Origin: Thecaphora thlaspeos
Lineage: Eukaryota; Basidiomycota; Ustilaginomycetes; Urocystidales; Glomosporiaceae
DNA: 64,000 nt
Reading direction: 5' to 3'
Assembly: GCA_900291925.1 (NCBI GenBank)
Contig: UWYS01000001.1
Span: forward strand, 744,001-808,000
A program made the position numbers and the translations under genes. Below, in pieces: positions 41,735 to 56,524 of this stretch. Position 1 is the first letter of the stretch. Each line of letters opens with the position of its first letter. The notes beneath the pieces are model-generated. The model saw nothing but the letters and a program-made list of their open reading frames with translations, searched no databases and had not been told where the DNA came from.

Positions 41735-43543
41735 CTAGCTTCGCTGCTTCACGTCGAGGACAAGGTCCTGTTCAACGGCGGGAACAAATACAAAATCAGG
41801 AGTTGTTACCGTCAGCGAGCAGTCCTTGTCATCCCTCCAGCAGGCGCATTGTCACAGCTGCTCACATGAGCCTCGAGGAACCACGCGCTCTTCCTCGCAA
41901 ATGGCAGCTGGCCCTTCTGCAGCGCCTTGGACTGCGGCACGCTAAAGTCGAACCGCGCGATGAGCTCGGGAACAATCTTGGAAATCTCCATTAGGGAGAT
42001 GTTCTTGCCGATGCACGTCCTCGATCCGCCGCCAAAGACAAAGTTGTACCTATCCAGTCTCTTCTTTTCCTCCTCGTTGGCGTCGATCCAACGTTCGGGA
42101 CGGAACATCTCACAGTCTTTGTCAAACGCTTCAGCGCTGCGATGGACGACGTAGGGTGACATGCCGACCGTGGTACCGCCCGGGACAAAGTGACCGGCGA
42201 TCACAGCGCCTCCCTCGGGAACGTGGCGCGGCAGGTCCATCGAGATCGGAGGGTGGAGGCGGAGTACCTCCTTGATGCAAGCCTGGAGGAAAGGAAGCTC
42301 GATGGCGTCCTTGTACCTGACCGGGCTGGTCAGCCTTGCCTCCTGCCACGCCTCGTCGATCTCGGCCTTGAGCTTGGCGAAGGTGTCGGGGTGGGCGGTC
42401 AGGTAGCCGAAGAAGGTCGTGAACGCGGTAGAGGTCGTGTCGGCGCCCGCTGCTATCGTCGAGCTGGCGGCGAACAGGACGTCGCGCTTGCTGTAGGGCT
42501 GCTTGGTGTCGGGATGCTGGGCCGCAATGAACCGGGTCAACATGTCCGGGCGCTGCGGGGCTAGGCCGGTCTCGTTGTCGGCGTAACGCTTGTCGATCCT
42601 ACTGCGTGTCGCCACCCCGACCACCTCGCCGCCCGGTCCACCCGTGATGCAAGGCAGCGCCTTGAGGATCAGCGAAGAGATCATCGGCAGGCAGCCGGCG
42701 ATCGCGCCCCACTGCGAGAGGTTGAGGACGCCGGCGAGGAAGCGCGTCATGGCCGGCTCGTTCAAGTCGCCATGTAGCAGATTGAACGACTCGCCAAACT
42801 GCGGGCGCCGGCCGAGAAGGATTAGCGAAGAGCGATGAACGTCGGCGGCCGGAATAGCAAGATCAAAGACATGGTCAGCATCGCGCTGATCCCGAAAGTT
42901 GCACGCTTCCCCACACCATGGGCTGTTCACTCACGGCAATCTCGCCAACGACGTCCATGGCGAGGCAGGAAAAGTAGCGGTCGAGCTTGATGGCTTTGCC
43001 CTTTGGCGTCGCGTCGGTGGCGATCCTTTCGAACAGTTGGTCGGCAACCGTCTCGACGTACTCCTCGAGTTGGCGCAGGGCGGCGATGCTGTAGGCAGGC
43101 GCGATGGCCCTCTTCCTCTTGGCGTGGACGTCGGGGTTCCTCTCGGAAAAGATCGACGGCGAGTCCTTGAAGACCTGAAAGGCGCGGTAGAACGCGGTCT
43201 TCTTGTACTTGGACGATATGCCACCCGAGGCGCTGTAGATGCAGGCGATGGCCTCTGGATCGGAGAAGGAGAGGTAGTCGGGACCGATGCGGACGATGGT
43301 ACCGTGGCGCTTGTGCTCGGCGAGAAGGGCGAAGGCGTAGTCTTGCGTACACGAGCGTTGGAAGCGCCACAGCGGCAGGCCAAGGCGGGCACTAAGCGGG
43401 CCCGGGTAGCGCGCGAGCGGATGGAGGAAGAAGTTGTAGGCGCAGTAGCTAACAATTGCGACCAACAGCGGCAACAGGATGCGCAGGGACAGGGGTAGGG
43501 GCGCGTAGAGCGCCGAAGCGGGTGAGACGAGTCGGTCGGCCAT
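41735..43543 (-). CDS. Cytochrome P450 (pisatin-demethylase-like microsomal monooxygenase)
   Basis: Three exons: 43543-42935, 42798-41866 and a 33-base last exon 41767-41735, giving 524 residues. The introns are 136 and 98 nt, with GTGAGT and GTGAGC donors and CCGCAG and GAACAG acceptors. Without the last splice the chain would end in a short non-P450 tail; with it the end reads WFLEAHDLVLDVKQRS, as in related enzymes. The N-terminus has one hydrophobic anchor (ILLPLLVAIVSYCAYNFFL) and a PGP hinge. The I-helix AAGADTTSTAF, ExxR in KEVLRLHPP, FRPERW and the heme loop FGGGSRTCIGK (C465) are all intact. It uses O2 and NADPH through P450 reductase at the ER. The substrate is unknown and no biosynthetic cluster surrounds it. 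Confidence 0.88.
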
Positions 43544-43568
43544 GGTGACGTGGCTAGGTGGGGTGAGG

Positions 43569-43617
43569 TGTGGCGAGGCGTGGCGAGGCGTGGCGTGGCG
43601 TGGCGAGGCGTGGCGGA
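43569..43617. repeat. Tandem GTGGCGAGGC-type minisatellite
   Basis: Five near-identical copies of a 10-base GTGGCGAGGC or 5-base GTGGC unit within about 50 bases of the P450 start codon, in its predicted 5' leader. Confidence 0.85.
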
Positions 43618-43757
43618 CTTGCGCACTGAGTGATGCTCGCGGGAGAGGCCTGTGAGGGTAGCTGTTGGCGACGCGCAGATTTCAGGTTGTGGGGGAGGGC
43701 GATGTACGGAACGACGTTCAACGGCAAGCGGGATGGGGGCCGGCATCTCGACGTTCG

Positions 43758-43764
43758 TTATATA
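43758..43764 (-). promoter_or_regulatory. Candidate TATA box of the P450 gene
   Basis: TATATAA on the minus strand, about 215 bases before the P450 start codon. Plausible spacing if the leader is long; only a sequence match. Confidence 0.35.
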
Positions 43765-44057
43765 CCTTGTTCCTCCCCTATTGTCTTATCCCACCTCTCA
43801 TGTCAGAGCGAGTGGCACACCGGGTCACAAGGTGGGGGGAAAGATGGGGCGGAGAGAGGTGATACTCGCTGGCAGATGCTGGTCCCACCCACCACTTCCG
43901 GCGAGGTGGGCAGGGCTTTCCGCACGGCAGGGAGTTCCGGCACGGCGGCGGCGTCGTCATGGCGGCACACTCTGGTTCTCCGATCCAAATCGCCAGTCGA
44001 CCGTCGCCCGTCCACAGGCACGGGCAAGGCGAGACGGGAGTGGGGCGAGACGTCGAG

Positions 44058-44098
44058 TCTGAGTCTGAGGCTGAGGCTGAGGCTGAGGCTGAGGCTAT
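44058..44098. repeat. (GAGGCT)n tandem repeat
   Basis: Six to seven copies of a 6-base unit; simple repeat without an assigned role. Confidence 0.85.
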
Positions 44099-44647
44099 GT
44101 GGCTGAGGCAGCTCTTGGCCGCCATTTCCAGCGCTCCTCTCGTCCGACTGGAGCGCGGTTTTCCGTGACAAGCGCCGCGCACCCATCTCTCCCCCGGCGT
44201 CTTTGATGTCTTTGGCGAAAGCGCGCCGTCTTAACCCGCACGAAGCGCACATAGGCACAACTCTACCTCCCCGGCATGTGAACCCCCGTGACGACAGCAC
44301 GGCCTTGCCTCGAAGGCCTTATCGCAGGCCGGCCCGTGCCAAAGAGGCCCTCAGCCCACTCATATCTAAGGACCGCCGGTACCATGCTTTTGCCGTTCCA
44401 TTGCAATTCCAATTCATTGCCCTTCTTTAGCGACAACGACGACGACGAGATAAGATACATAAGGGTGCGAGACAAGACGGCGCTCAAGCTCGCGAGAGAA
44501 GGGGGAAAGGAAAAGCCAAGGTATGCGGGGCCGGGGATTTGGCTGGGGAGATGCGAAGAGGGGGGGGGGGGCGCGGATGCCTCAAGAGCGTGGGATGGGT
44601 ATTCATGGACAGGCAGAGAGGAAGAGGAAGGGAGATAGAGCGAGGCA

Positions 44648-46432
44648 TCAGAGCACAAACGCAGCGCCGGCAACCGTCGCCAACAACACAGATCTGAGGG
44701 CCACGGTCGAAGCCGACAGCGTCCGGAGGGGACCGGCGCTGCTGCTGCTGCCGCTGGAGCCGCCGGGAACCAGGTTGGTCGAGCCACCGGTCAGGCCGCC
44801 GCTGGCCGAGGGCGTGGGGAGGCCGTTGGCAGACGGACCGCGGCCCGTCTGCAGCGACGGGACGGGCAGACCGCCGTTAGTCGCTGAGCTCGATGCCGTC
44901 GGGCTGGCCGTCTCGACCGCCGTGCCAGAGGGGACCGCGCCCGACGTGATGGCGGCGCTCTGTGCTTCGCTCCCGACCAGGCTGGCAAAGCCGACGCGGC
45001 CGCTCCCGTCGTAGATGGAAAAGACGTTCTTGAGAAAGGCATCGCCGACGATCCACTCCGGGACGCCGTAGGTCCCACGGCCGCCGAGATCGATGTCGAA
45101 GAGCGCTCCGAGGCAGTTTTGCGAGATGGTGTACGGGTAGGGGCCGAGGTTCATGTCGGCCGTCGACATCCGGAACGCCTTGCCGCCAAAGATGAGCTCG
45201 ATGTCGAGGTTCGAGTCGCAGGGGACGAGGTAGTAGCCGGACGAGCCGGGGGCGGACTGGGCGGCCGGAATCAGGCTGTAGACGGCGCGGACATCGGTCT
45301 GCGGCCCGCCGATGAGTGTAGTTCCCGTATCGATGGCGGCCAGCGGCTGGTTGCCGATGCTCGCATCTTGACCGTTGACGGTAATGCCGTCCATAGGGAT
45401 GGTCCAGTAGCCCAGGCCCTGCGTCCTCTCGAGGTTGTTGGGGATGTCGATGTATGTGATGTCGCCAGTGTACTGGTTTGAGTCGATCTCGCCGAGCGTA
45501 AAGACGCCGCCCGGGTTGAGGACGGTGTTGGCGGTGGGGCTGGAGACGTCAATGTCGTCGATGTTGCGCGTCAGCTGGAAGGTGAAGGCGTTGGTTTGGA
45601 GCACGCCCTGCTGCGCAAGCACCTGCCAGAAGGGTGCCGCGCCGCTCGAGGCGAGCGTCCGGAAGCCCATGCCCATGATGCCGCTGGCGGGTGACTCGAT
45701 CGTGTCCTGAGCGATCCGGTCCGCCTGGGCGAAGGTAAGGTTGTAGACGGTGTAGCCGGCCAGGGAAATGGTGTCGGTGGCGAGCGTGCCCTCGACGGCA
45801 CCGGTGCCGTAGGTGATCTGGAAGTCTGCCGACGAGCCGATGTGAGTGGACGAGGCGGAGGGGTTGTAGCGGTTCAGGTCGGTGTCGCAGTTATCGCTCG
45901 GGGTGCAGGCCGAGTCGACGATCCAGAAGTCGGCCGAGCCTGTGTCGAGGATGACGTTGAAGTTTTGCTTGGGCGTCCCGATCGAGATCTGGGCGTAGCA
46001 GTAGCTGTCCTGGCCCACGGCGGTGAGGCCTATCGACTGGCGCTTCTGCTTGTCGCTTTCGCTCTCGTTCTCGCTGTCGACCTGCTTGGTATCGTCCTTC
46101 TTGAGTCCCTTGTTGTACTTGTGCCTCATGCGCTCGCCCTGTCGAAAGGCCCATGCCATTGTCTTTTGCGGGTCGCGCTTCGAGACGTCGGGATGGAGGT
46201 CGCCATGGCGCCGCTGGAGCGGGATGGAGAAAGAGCGGCGCTCGGCGTTGTAGCCGAAAGCCGCCGGCTCCTCTACCAGGCCACGGGCAGACAGGGGAAG
46301 GTATCGGGTAGAGGGCGACGAGGCGAAGCTCTCGCGGTCGCCGATGCGCTGCTGCTGCTGCTGCTGCTGCTGGAAGGGAAGGATGTATGCGGCGACGCCG
46401 AGCGAGGCGGCCAATAGCGAGAAAGGTTGCAT
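44648..46432 (-). CDS. Secreted, probably GPI-anchored pepsin-like aspartyl protease
   Basis: Single exon, 594 residues. A signal peptide (about 1-20) is followed by eight Gln and a propeptide that ends at a Kex2-type site KQKR|QS (131). The two catalytic aspartates are in VILDTGSADFW (D163) and AAIDTGTTLIG (D368), with YGTGAVEGTLATDT between them and the usual C-terminal lobe pattern. The last ~90 residues are Ser/Thr/Gly-rich and end in a hydrophobic tail (SVLLATVAGAAFVL) after small residues, as expected for a GPI signal. It is therefore probably a yapsin-like surface protease. The Gln tract is encoded by a pure CTG/CAG run and may vary in length. Confidence 0.88.
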   Translation of the reverse strand: MQPFSLLAASLGVAAYILPFQQQQQQQQRIGDRESFASSPSTRYLPLSARGLVEEPAAFGYNAERRSFSIPLQRRHGDLHPDVSKRDPQKTMAWAFRQGERMRHKYNKGLKKDDTKQVDSENESESDKQKRQSIGLTAVGQDSYCYAQISIGTPKQNFNVILDTGSADFWIVDSACTPSDNCDTDLNRYNPSASSTHIGSSADFQITYGTGAVEGTLATDTISLAGYTVYNLTFAQADRIAQDTIESPASGIMGMGFRTLASSGAAPFWQVLAQQGVLQTNAFTFQLTRNIDDIDVSSPTANTVLNPGGVFTLGEIDSNQYTGDITYIDIPNNLERTQGLGYWTIPMDGITVNGQDASIGNQPLAAIDTGTTLIGGPQTDVRAVYSLIPAAQSAPGSSGYYLVPCDSNLDIELIFGGKAFRMSTADMNLGPYPYTISQNCLGALFDIDLGGRGTYGVPEWIVGDAFLKNVFSIYDGSGRVGFASLVGSEAQSAAITSGAVPSGTAVETASPTASSSATNGGLPVPSLQTGRGPSANGLPTPSASGGLTGGSTNLVPGGSSGSSSSAGPLRTLSASTVALRSVLLATVAGAAFVL

Positions 46433-48289
46433 GGTGGAAGCGGTAGGACTGCGGATGGCCGTGGCGGCGGGTCTAGCTATACGTCAAAGGAGACTTCCGG
46501 TATGAGCAATCCACTCGAGTGTGAGGGAGCTTGTTCGTCGGAGGAGGAGAAAAGACGAGCCGGGAAAGCGCTGAAGGAAGGCAGGTGTGAAGTGGTGGCG
46601 AAGAGGGAGGCAGAGAGAGAGATAGCGATTGAGGTAGGCCGGAAGATAGGTCAACGGTGTCCGCAGAGGGAAACAGAAGAAGGAGGAGGAGGAGGAAAAG
46701 GAGGAGGAAGGGGGAGGAGGTTGAGGTAGGTCATTCGAGATGGCAATGGGCGAGCAAGGGATGACGGCTGCGAGCGGACGAAAGAGGGGCGAATGGAAGG
46801 GACGAGCAGGCCAAGACGCATCCGTACGAGGAGCAGCCGCAGCCGCAGCAAGATAGCCGGACGGGGCAAGCACGGCCAAGACTCTGAAGAACTCTAGGAC
46901 TCGACTGGACATATGCGGGGCCTTGCGGGAGACGAAGCAGGCAGGTCGGCGGACGGCGGACGGCGGACGGCGGAAGCTAGGAGGAACAGGCCGGTCAGCC
47001 TAACGGGTGTCGTCGATCGACGTTTTCCTCGTCCATCCAAGGTGAGGAGGCTACGATGCCGTACTGTATGTAAAGTGCCGTGCTGTCTGTCTGTATGCGT
47101 ATAAATCGACTCGAGTCCGCCCGACCGTCATCACCATCGGCCTCAAGCACCAGCCGCTGCATCGAGAGCGCTCGAGCAAGCTCCGGCAAGCCAAGAACTA
47201 TCCACCATTCAAAAACGGCTGATGAGGCTGTGCTATTGGCCTTTGGCCCCGTTTCTCCCAGCGCAGCCTATCGCTGTAGCCAAGGCCTCCCCGCAAAGGC
47301 GTTGCCGCGTTGTCGTCAAAGACCTTGAGTCAAGGCGTCAAGCTCCGACGAGCACCCTCGTGCGGCCCTGCAGGTGGCCGTCGAACTGCGTTCAACTGCC
47401 CCCCTCTACGCTTCGCCAAGGGGAGCAAGGAGAGACGGCAGACGCTCATCGAGGGCCCACTATCGAAGCGTCCGCCCAGTTTCTCGATACAGCAAGACAC
47501 CAAGGTCCCCCGCGTGGCCACGCAAACCCCCTTCAGAGACTTCGTCTCTAAGGCCCCGACAGCTGCTTGTCGTCTGGTACCACCTAGGCGGTGACGACTT
47601 GTTCGCCGCTCGCTGCGTCGCCCCCGGACCATGGCAGGTAATGGAGGCCGTGTCCAACGTAGCCCGAGGACATCGAGCTGATCTGGTCCTTTTGTGCACA
47701 GGCAGTCGACACACAAGAGAGGCAAGACCGGATAGGCGATCGACACATAGGCTGCGTTTCGTGCGTTTCGTATTTAGAGGCTATTGAGTACAGGGTGCGC
47801 AAGATGGTGGCCTGTCGGCGTCCCCATCAGCCCACCGGAACAAAGCGATAGAGAGAGAGAGAGAGAGAAAAGAAGACGACTGTCGAGATTGTACATTAGC
47901 TGTAGCCGGGAAAGGGGAATGTCGTCGCTTGCCGGCCCGACCGACACCCTTGCTTGAGGGAAAGCAGAAGCAGGGAAACGTAGCGGCCCTGATAAAAGGG
48001 CAGAGAAAAATAAGAAGCTGCGCCATCCCATCCCGCCTCGTCGAAGGGACGGAGGGTTCGAACGTCAAGGCCGACAGGCAGCTCCGTTGGATTTTCTATT
48101 TTTGTGGTCTGGAGGCAGAGTTTGCAAAGGATCGGTCTCGAGGTCGTGCGTGCGAGCAGGCTTTGGTCGTTTCGATGATGCTAAGCTGCGAGCGGGGCGT
48201 GATGCTTGAATGAGGGCTGGAGCGTCCTTGACAGGCGAACAAGGCAACACCCGTCGGCGATCGTCAAAACTGACGAGGCGAAGAAATGT
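46433..48289. other. Intergenic region
   Basis: Promoter of the aspartyl protease (GA-rich on the plus strand, thus C/T-rich in its leader sense) and 3' flank of DBP2. A short (GA)n lies at about 47850-47868. ORFs on both strands overlap one another in shadow frames; none is credible. Confidence 0.55.
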
Positions 48290-51730
<3,441 letters not shown>

Positions 51731-52451
51731 GTCGAGTGAGCGGGTGGTGAGATAGGTATGTGGTGTGTGAGCGTGTATGCAGGGTGGAAAGGACCGAATA
51801 GGAGTTCCTTTTCGAGAACGAGAGAGAGAAAAGGTGTTGAGATGGGAGAGTGGTTGTGGTGGGCAGGAGAGACGGAGCCAAAAGAGGGAGGCTGGTTTTG
51901 TCTCTTTTTTGCCTCTGGCTTTGGCTCGGTGGTGTGGCGGAGCGATAGCGCAAACTTTGCTCGCCCGCCCGCGCGCGTAGGCCTCTCCAGCGCAACAGCG
52001 CAGCACACGCGCCGCCGAGCCAAAAAAGGCCCAACAAATCAGCAGGCCGCCTCGTTTCTACTTTTTCTATTGTTTCTGTTTCTTGAAATGGGGAAATTTT
52101 GAATTTTCGCGCAAGCGTTTCGTCGCGGAAGGCGGCCCCACGCCGGCGGCCCGCGTGCGCACCGCTCGCCGCGCCAACCAGAAAACTTTTGCCGGCTACC
52201 GTCCGAAACCCTCGCGGCTGCTCTCAGAAAACCGCGCGGAACCGAAAGTCCAGGCTCGGTCCATAGAGCTTCTGTGCATCTCGTCGCGCTGACGGCCGAG
52301 AGAGCGAGACGTCGGGCCTCGGTGCTTGGAATTACCCGAGCAAGTGCGGGGCAGACGGGGGCAGCGCTGGACCCTCTGCTTGCGTACGTGCTGCCTTGCC
52401 CCCTCTCTCGCCCTTCCTCCACCTCCTCTCGTAGCTTTCGCCCTCGACACC
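51731..52451. other. Divergent promoter region upstream of DBP2
   Basis: Leader and promoter of DBP2 (minus). Plus-strand side ends in a C/T-rich stretch (52390-52440) before a CACCATG at 52448-52454. No RNA gene recognised. Confidence 0.55.
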
Positions 52452-52765
52452 ATGCTCGGCCACTCAAGACGCCGACCGCCTAAGGTTGGGTTTGGGCACC
52501 GGCAACATCGATGACAACGTTCACGTCCTCGGTCGATGACCATAAAAGGAAGCGATCAACAGTGACCTGTCCGTTGTCCGTCATCCCATCGATAACACCC
52601 TTCCCCGGCGGTCAGGGCGAGGCGGGCTACGACGGCCGCGGCGGACGAGACGACGTGCGTGGGCTCGCGGCGCGGCGGGCGATGGCGATGGCGCCGTTCG
52701 AGATCAGGGAGGACATGCCCGAGGCTGAGAAGCTGCTGCTGCGCTACTGTAACGCTCGTCTGTGA
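52452..52765 (+). CDS. Possible very small two-exon gene
   Basis: An ATG in good context (CACCATG) after a pyrimidine-rich leader starts MLGHSRRRPPK (52452-52484). A 131-nt interval with GT (GTTGGG, weak), a CGATAAC branch-like site and a GTCAG end then joins, in phase, to an open frame at 52616-52765, which reads GEAGYDGRGGRDDVR and ends LLLRYCNARL. The result is about 60 residues, Arg/Gly-rich with a C-terminal amphipathic helix. The same frame is open from an ATG at 52511. I do not recognise the protein. It could be a real small mitochondrial or nuclear protein, or chance. Confidence 0.3.
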
Positions 52766-53096
52766 GGGTGATGGTGTAATGGGCGTGATGGTAGTGAAGT
52801 GCTCGTGATAGAAATGCATTTGCCGGAGTAGAGGGCTGCTTGAACGTGCGCGGGTGTGGTGTGCGTGTAGCAACGCGACGTCAGTCTTCTTGCCGCAGTC
52901 AGCTCGAACGGGCGGAGGGGAAAGGTGGAGGATGGCGCAAGTCGCTGCCAGCGGTGGTCTGTGCGTCTGTGTGTTGTTCACACGCCGGCAACGCGGCCGT
53001 CAATCCTCACCCTTCACCAATACCACCATCATCATCGAACGTCGACTAGCGCTGCCACCGTCGCCGTCGCCGTTCCGCCCCGCACCATCTCGCAGC

Positions 53097-54141
53097 ATGG
53101 GTCTCTTCAGCTCCAGCTCCAGCTCCAGCTCCAGCGACGGCTACGGCGCCAACACAAAGACGAAAGACGACGTGCTCGCGCACGCCCAGCAGCTGCTGCA
53201 CCACCGGCTCCCCTCTGCCTCCGCAACCGCCTCTGGCTCGCAGCTCAAAGCCCTCCTCTCTACACCAGCAGGCATCGCCACGCTGTCTGTCACGGCGACG
53301 TCGCTCACGTTCCTCCTATACTGGCGCTACTTTCGACGTATCCCCAATGCCGAGTACCTCACCCCTTCGGTGTTGCGCTACCGCAAGACGTTGGTAGGGC
53401 ACGTCACGTCCGTCGGAGATGCCGATGGTTTCCGTCTCTTCCATACGCCTGGCATACCCGTCCTTCGCGACCTCATGCACCAATCTCATCGAAAACGTAA
53501 AGCTTCTGAATTGCGCACTCAGACGCTCAGCGTGAGGTTGGCAGGCGCCGATGCTCCCGAAACGAGTCACTTCGGCAAACCCGCCCAGCCATTCTCCCAA
53601 GAAGCCTTGCAGGAACTCAAGAGACTCGTCTTGGGAAAGACGGTGTGGTGTCATGCTTCACACGTAGATCAGTACAAGAGGCTGGTAGCGACACCCTACG
53701 TCTGGCTACCACCCTACGTGCTGGGACGGACGAACGTATCGCTCCACTTGGTCAAGAAGGGCCTCGCCACCGTGTATAGGCAGAGTGGAGCGGCGTACGG
53801 CGATGCGACGATCTGGGCAAGGGTTTGGAGTAAGGCAAAGAGCGGTCTCGATGGGCTCGAGAGGGCAGAGAGGAAGGCAAAGTGAGTCATCGTCCGGTCC
53901 TAGTCTGATTCGGGACTGGTTGCTCGAGGTCCTCGTCCGCTGACGACGCCACACTTCCGTCCACCCGCTCCTTTATTACCCCTCCCATCATCGTCTCACT
54001 GCTGCTGCTGCTGCTGTTGCTCCCGCCACCGCCGTCGCCGTGATCAGGAAGCGAAAGCTCGGCATCTGGAGCCAGGGCAACAAGTTCGAGTTGCCAGAGG
54101 ACTACAAGAAACGCTATCGCGCCGACTCGCCCTCGGCATGA
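53097..54141 (+). CDS. LCL3: LCL3-type mitochondrial membrane SNase-like endonuclease
   Basis: Two exons, 53097-53881 and 54048-54141. The intron is 166 nt (donor GTGAGT right at the would-be stop, acceptor GATCAG) and gives 292 residues. Reading through gives a stop two bases after the donor; splicing adds KRKLGIWSQGNKFELPEDYK, the conserved C-terminus of the family. The start at 53097 (MGLF, then a Ser run) is preferred to an upstream in-frame ATG at 52854 lying in leader-like sequence. A single membrane segment (about 58-76) precedes the staphylococcal-nuclease fold: GDADGFRLFHTPG, VRLAGADAPETSHFGKPAQP and the C-terminal YKRLVATPYV strand. The Arg and Asp/Glu residues expected for catalysis are present. 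Lcl3 is a conserved fungal mitochondrial protein of unclear role in lifespan. Confidence 0.87.
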
Positions 54142-54345
54142 CACGTAGACGAGCTCCACGAGATCCCAACCACCCGCCCGCACACAGGACAGTACTAGCT
54201 CGATCGCCTCCTCTTCTTCCCGCTGCATCATCTGGTCGTGGACTCATGACGCTTCCCTTCTACGAAATGATGATGCACAAGCGATACTCTTGCTTCCACT
54301 AAAGTCTGCTCCTTGCCTTGGTTCGTCTCGGCAGAGCGGGATGAC

Positions 54346-55841
54346 TCAGTAGTCGGCCCATCGCAGTGTCTTGCCCTCCTTCGAACTGAGCCTGGCGAGT
54401 CGGATAAGCTTGACGACGTCTAGCACCCGCTCCACGCCGACCTGCGAGACCTTGGCCACCGCTTCGCCCCTCTCTTTGCCCTCGGCGTCGGCGCGCTTGG
54501 CGGCGTTGATGGTGTCGGCCACGTTGACGAACAGGTCGATGTACCTTCCCGGCAGCGTCGGAATGTCGGCGACGCCAATCTCGGGCTGGCTCGGCGCAGC
54601 GCCGCCGGCCGCGCCCAGGGGCGTGGGCATGTCGTCCGACGACTTGCAGGTGGTGAGGCGGCCAAAGCGCACCTGCGCCGGGTCCTTGTTGTCGTCGTAG
54701 GCGCCGAACGCGTCGCCGTGCGAGGCGGGCGACCAGCCGGCCTTGAGCTGGTTCTCTTGCGGGTCGGTGCCGCGCTTCTCGTAGGAGCCTCGCGTGCCCT
54801 CGATGCGGTATCGCGGCTGCTCGGCGTCGACGTGCGTCGAGAGGCAGGTGGCGCCGAGGGAAACGCGGAGGCCTCCGACTCGCGTGCCGGAAGCTGGCGA
54901 AGAGGGGGGCAGCGGGGCGGACTCGGGGTAGCTCAGCAGGGCGAGCCAGTCGTCGTCGACGGCGGCCGGGCCCTGGTTCCTCTGGTTGCGCACGAAGCCG
55001 GTCACCGCCTCGGGAGGGCCGAAGAGATTGAAGGCTGGCATGCGTCGAGGGAAAAGCAGATATCAGCGCGCGGCCTGCGAGAAAATATCAGAGGTTCGGC
55101 CGAGCTAACAACCCACCCTGGTCAAAGAGATGGCTGCCCAGGTCCCAGAGCATACCGCCGCCCTGGGTGTCCGGGTCGACCTCCTCCCTCCAGCCTCCCT
55201 TGGCAATGGGGCGGAATCGATCGAAGCGAGACTCGAAGTAGGTCGGTACGCCGAGCGCCGACGGCTCGGAGCCCTTGGCCTGGAGCAGCGACTTGATGGT
55301 GAGGAAGTCGCCGTCGAATCTTCGGTCTGCAAGGGAGCGGTCAGACGAAGACACAGCGAAGAATTCGGTCAGAGAAGATAGCATGTATGATCGTCTAGGC
55401 TGGCACGCCAGCCCGCCCTCCCTCCAGGCACTCACTGTGGAAGACGGCGCAGACGCGACCGGTGGTTCTCTGGAGCTCAATGAGCTCGGCGACGTCTTGC
55501 TCGCTGGTAGCGACGGGCTTCTCTACGAGGACGTTGAAGCCGGCCTCGAGGGCGCGCTTTGCAAAGGGGAAGTGGGTCTCGTTTGTGGTGGTGATGATGA
55601 TGAGGCCGTCCTTGGGGAGAGATGCGAGCACGGCGTCGAGGTTGAGGAGGATAGTGACGTTGGGGAAGAGCTTGGAGGCATTGGGGCTGCTGGACGACGA
55701 CTGAGCCGTCCTGGGCCTCTGCTGGATCGAGTGGAGCGTAAAGAGGCTGGGGAGCGAGAGGATGAAGGGAAGGTGGAAGGTGCGGGCTGAGTTGCCGAAG
55801 CCGATGACGGAGACAGGAATGGTCGCGGAGGAAGAAGACAT
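54346..55841 (-). CDS. Gfo/Idh/MocA-family NAD(P)-dependent oxidoreductase
   Basis: Three exons: 55841-55436, 55326-55117 and 55034-54346. The introns are 109 and 82 nt, and the product has 434 residues. The ATG at 55841 (MSSSSATIPVSVIGFGNSAR) begins directly with the Rossmann fold, GFGNSARTFH. The family hallmarks follow: ITTTNETHFPFAKRAL, the EKPV box (VLVEKPVATS) and, across the first splice, VFHNRRFDGDF. GGGMLWDLGSHLFDQA spans the second splice with the usual GSHxxD. These enzymes oxidise or reduce sugars, inositol or related alcohols in the cytosol; the substrate is not evident. It is tail-to-tail with LCL3, with 204 bases between stop codons. Confidence 0.88.
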
Positions 55842-56524
55842 GGTGATGGGTTGAGGGGGTGTGAGAGGAGGGGATCCGTGAGGGGGATGTGATGATGACG
55901 GTGGCGATGGAGGAAGGGAGGCAGGCAAGGAGGGGCAGGCGCTGTCTCTTGAACGCGAACGCGAAGCCCTCTGAGCTCGGACCGAGGCTTCCCAGCAAGC
56001 CAGAAGCAGCCTCGAGCGAGCGCTGAGCATGGGATGCGGCGTGTGCCTGCCCCTCCTCCACTCACCTCTCTCGCCCCTTGGTCTACCAGCGAGCGTCGAG
56101 GCAGGCGCCGTAGCAGGCGCCGTGGCCAGCTCGGTCCTCGGCGTTTATCCGAGGCCGCCTATTCGCCGCGGCCGCTTCTTCTGGCCCGCCCCGATTCAGA
56201 CATGCACAAGCGCGATCCATGCGACGGTCGGCCCGATCGAGGGGCTAAGCTGGGACAGAGGGAGCGGGCCAGGAGGCGTGCGGCGGGATGACCTCAGCGC
56301 ACCGGCACCGGCACAGGCAGGCGAGCAAGTCAAGGCGAGCAGAGCATCACAGGTGGAGGTGGGAGAGCGTCATCCGATGCCTCATAAAACCCCACCGCCC
56401 ATTTCCCCTCGCTCCACTTCTTCCTCCTCTTCCACCACTACGCAGCCTCTATATGCCCATATACCCAGAGCACCGCTCCTCGTCCCCACAACCCTTGCAT
56501 ACCACCATAGGGCGGACACCGACA
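55842..56524. other. Divergent promoter region
   Basis: Between the oxidoreductase (minus) and the Cue2-like gene (plus). The plus-strand reading frame stays open upstream of 56525 but is basic/His-rich filler. TCTATATG at about 56448-56455 is a possible TATA-like site for the plus-strand gene. Confidence 0.5.

Larger units (their letters stand above)
43544..44647. other. Intergenic region with minisatellites
   Basis: No supported gene. Two tandem repeats lie here: TGGCGAGGCG-type units at 43569-43617 just upstream of the P450 ATG, and (GAGGCT)n at about 44058-44098. Confidence 0.6.

Noticed and set aside
42899..43498. 199-codon plus-strand ORF opposite P450 exon 1
   Set aside because: Antisense shadow of a well-supported exon.
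52556..52981. 141-codon minus-strand ORF opposite the small-gene region
   Set aside because: No domain, His/Thr/Pro-rich, overlaps two promoters; weaker than the plus-strand candidate.
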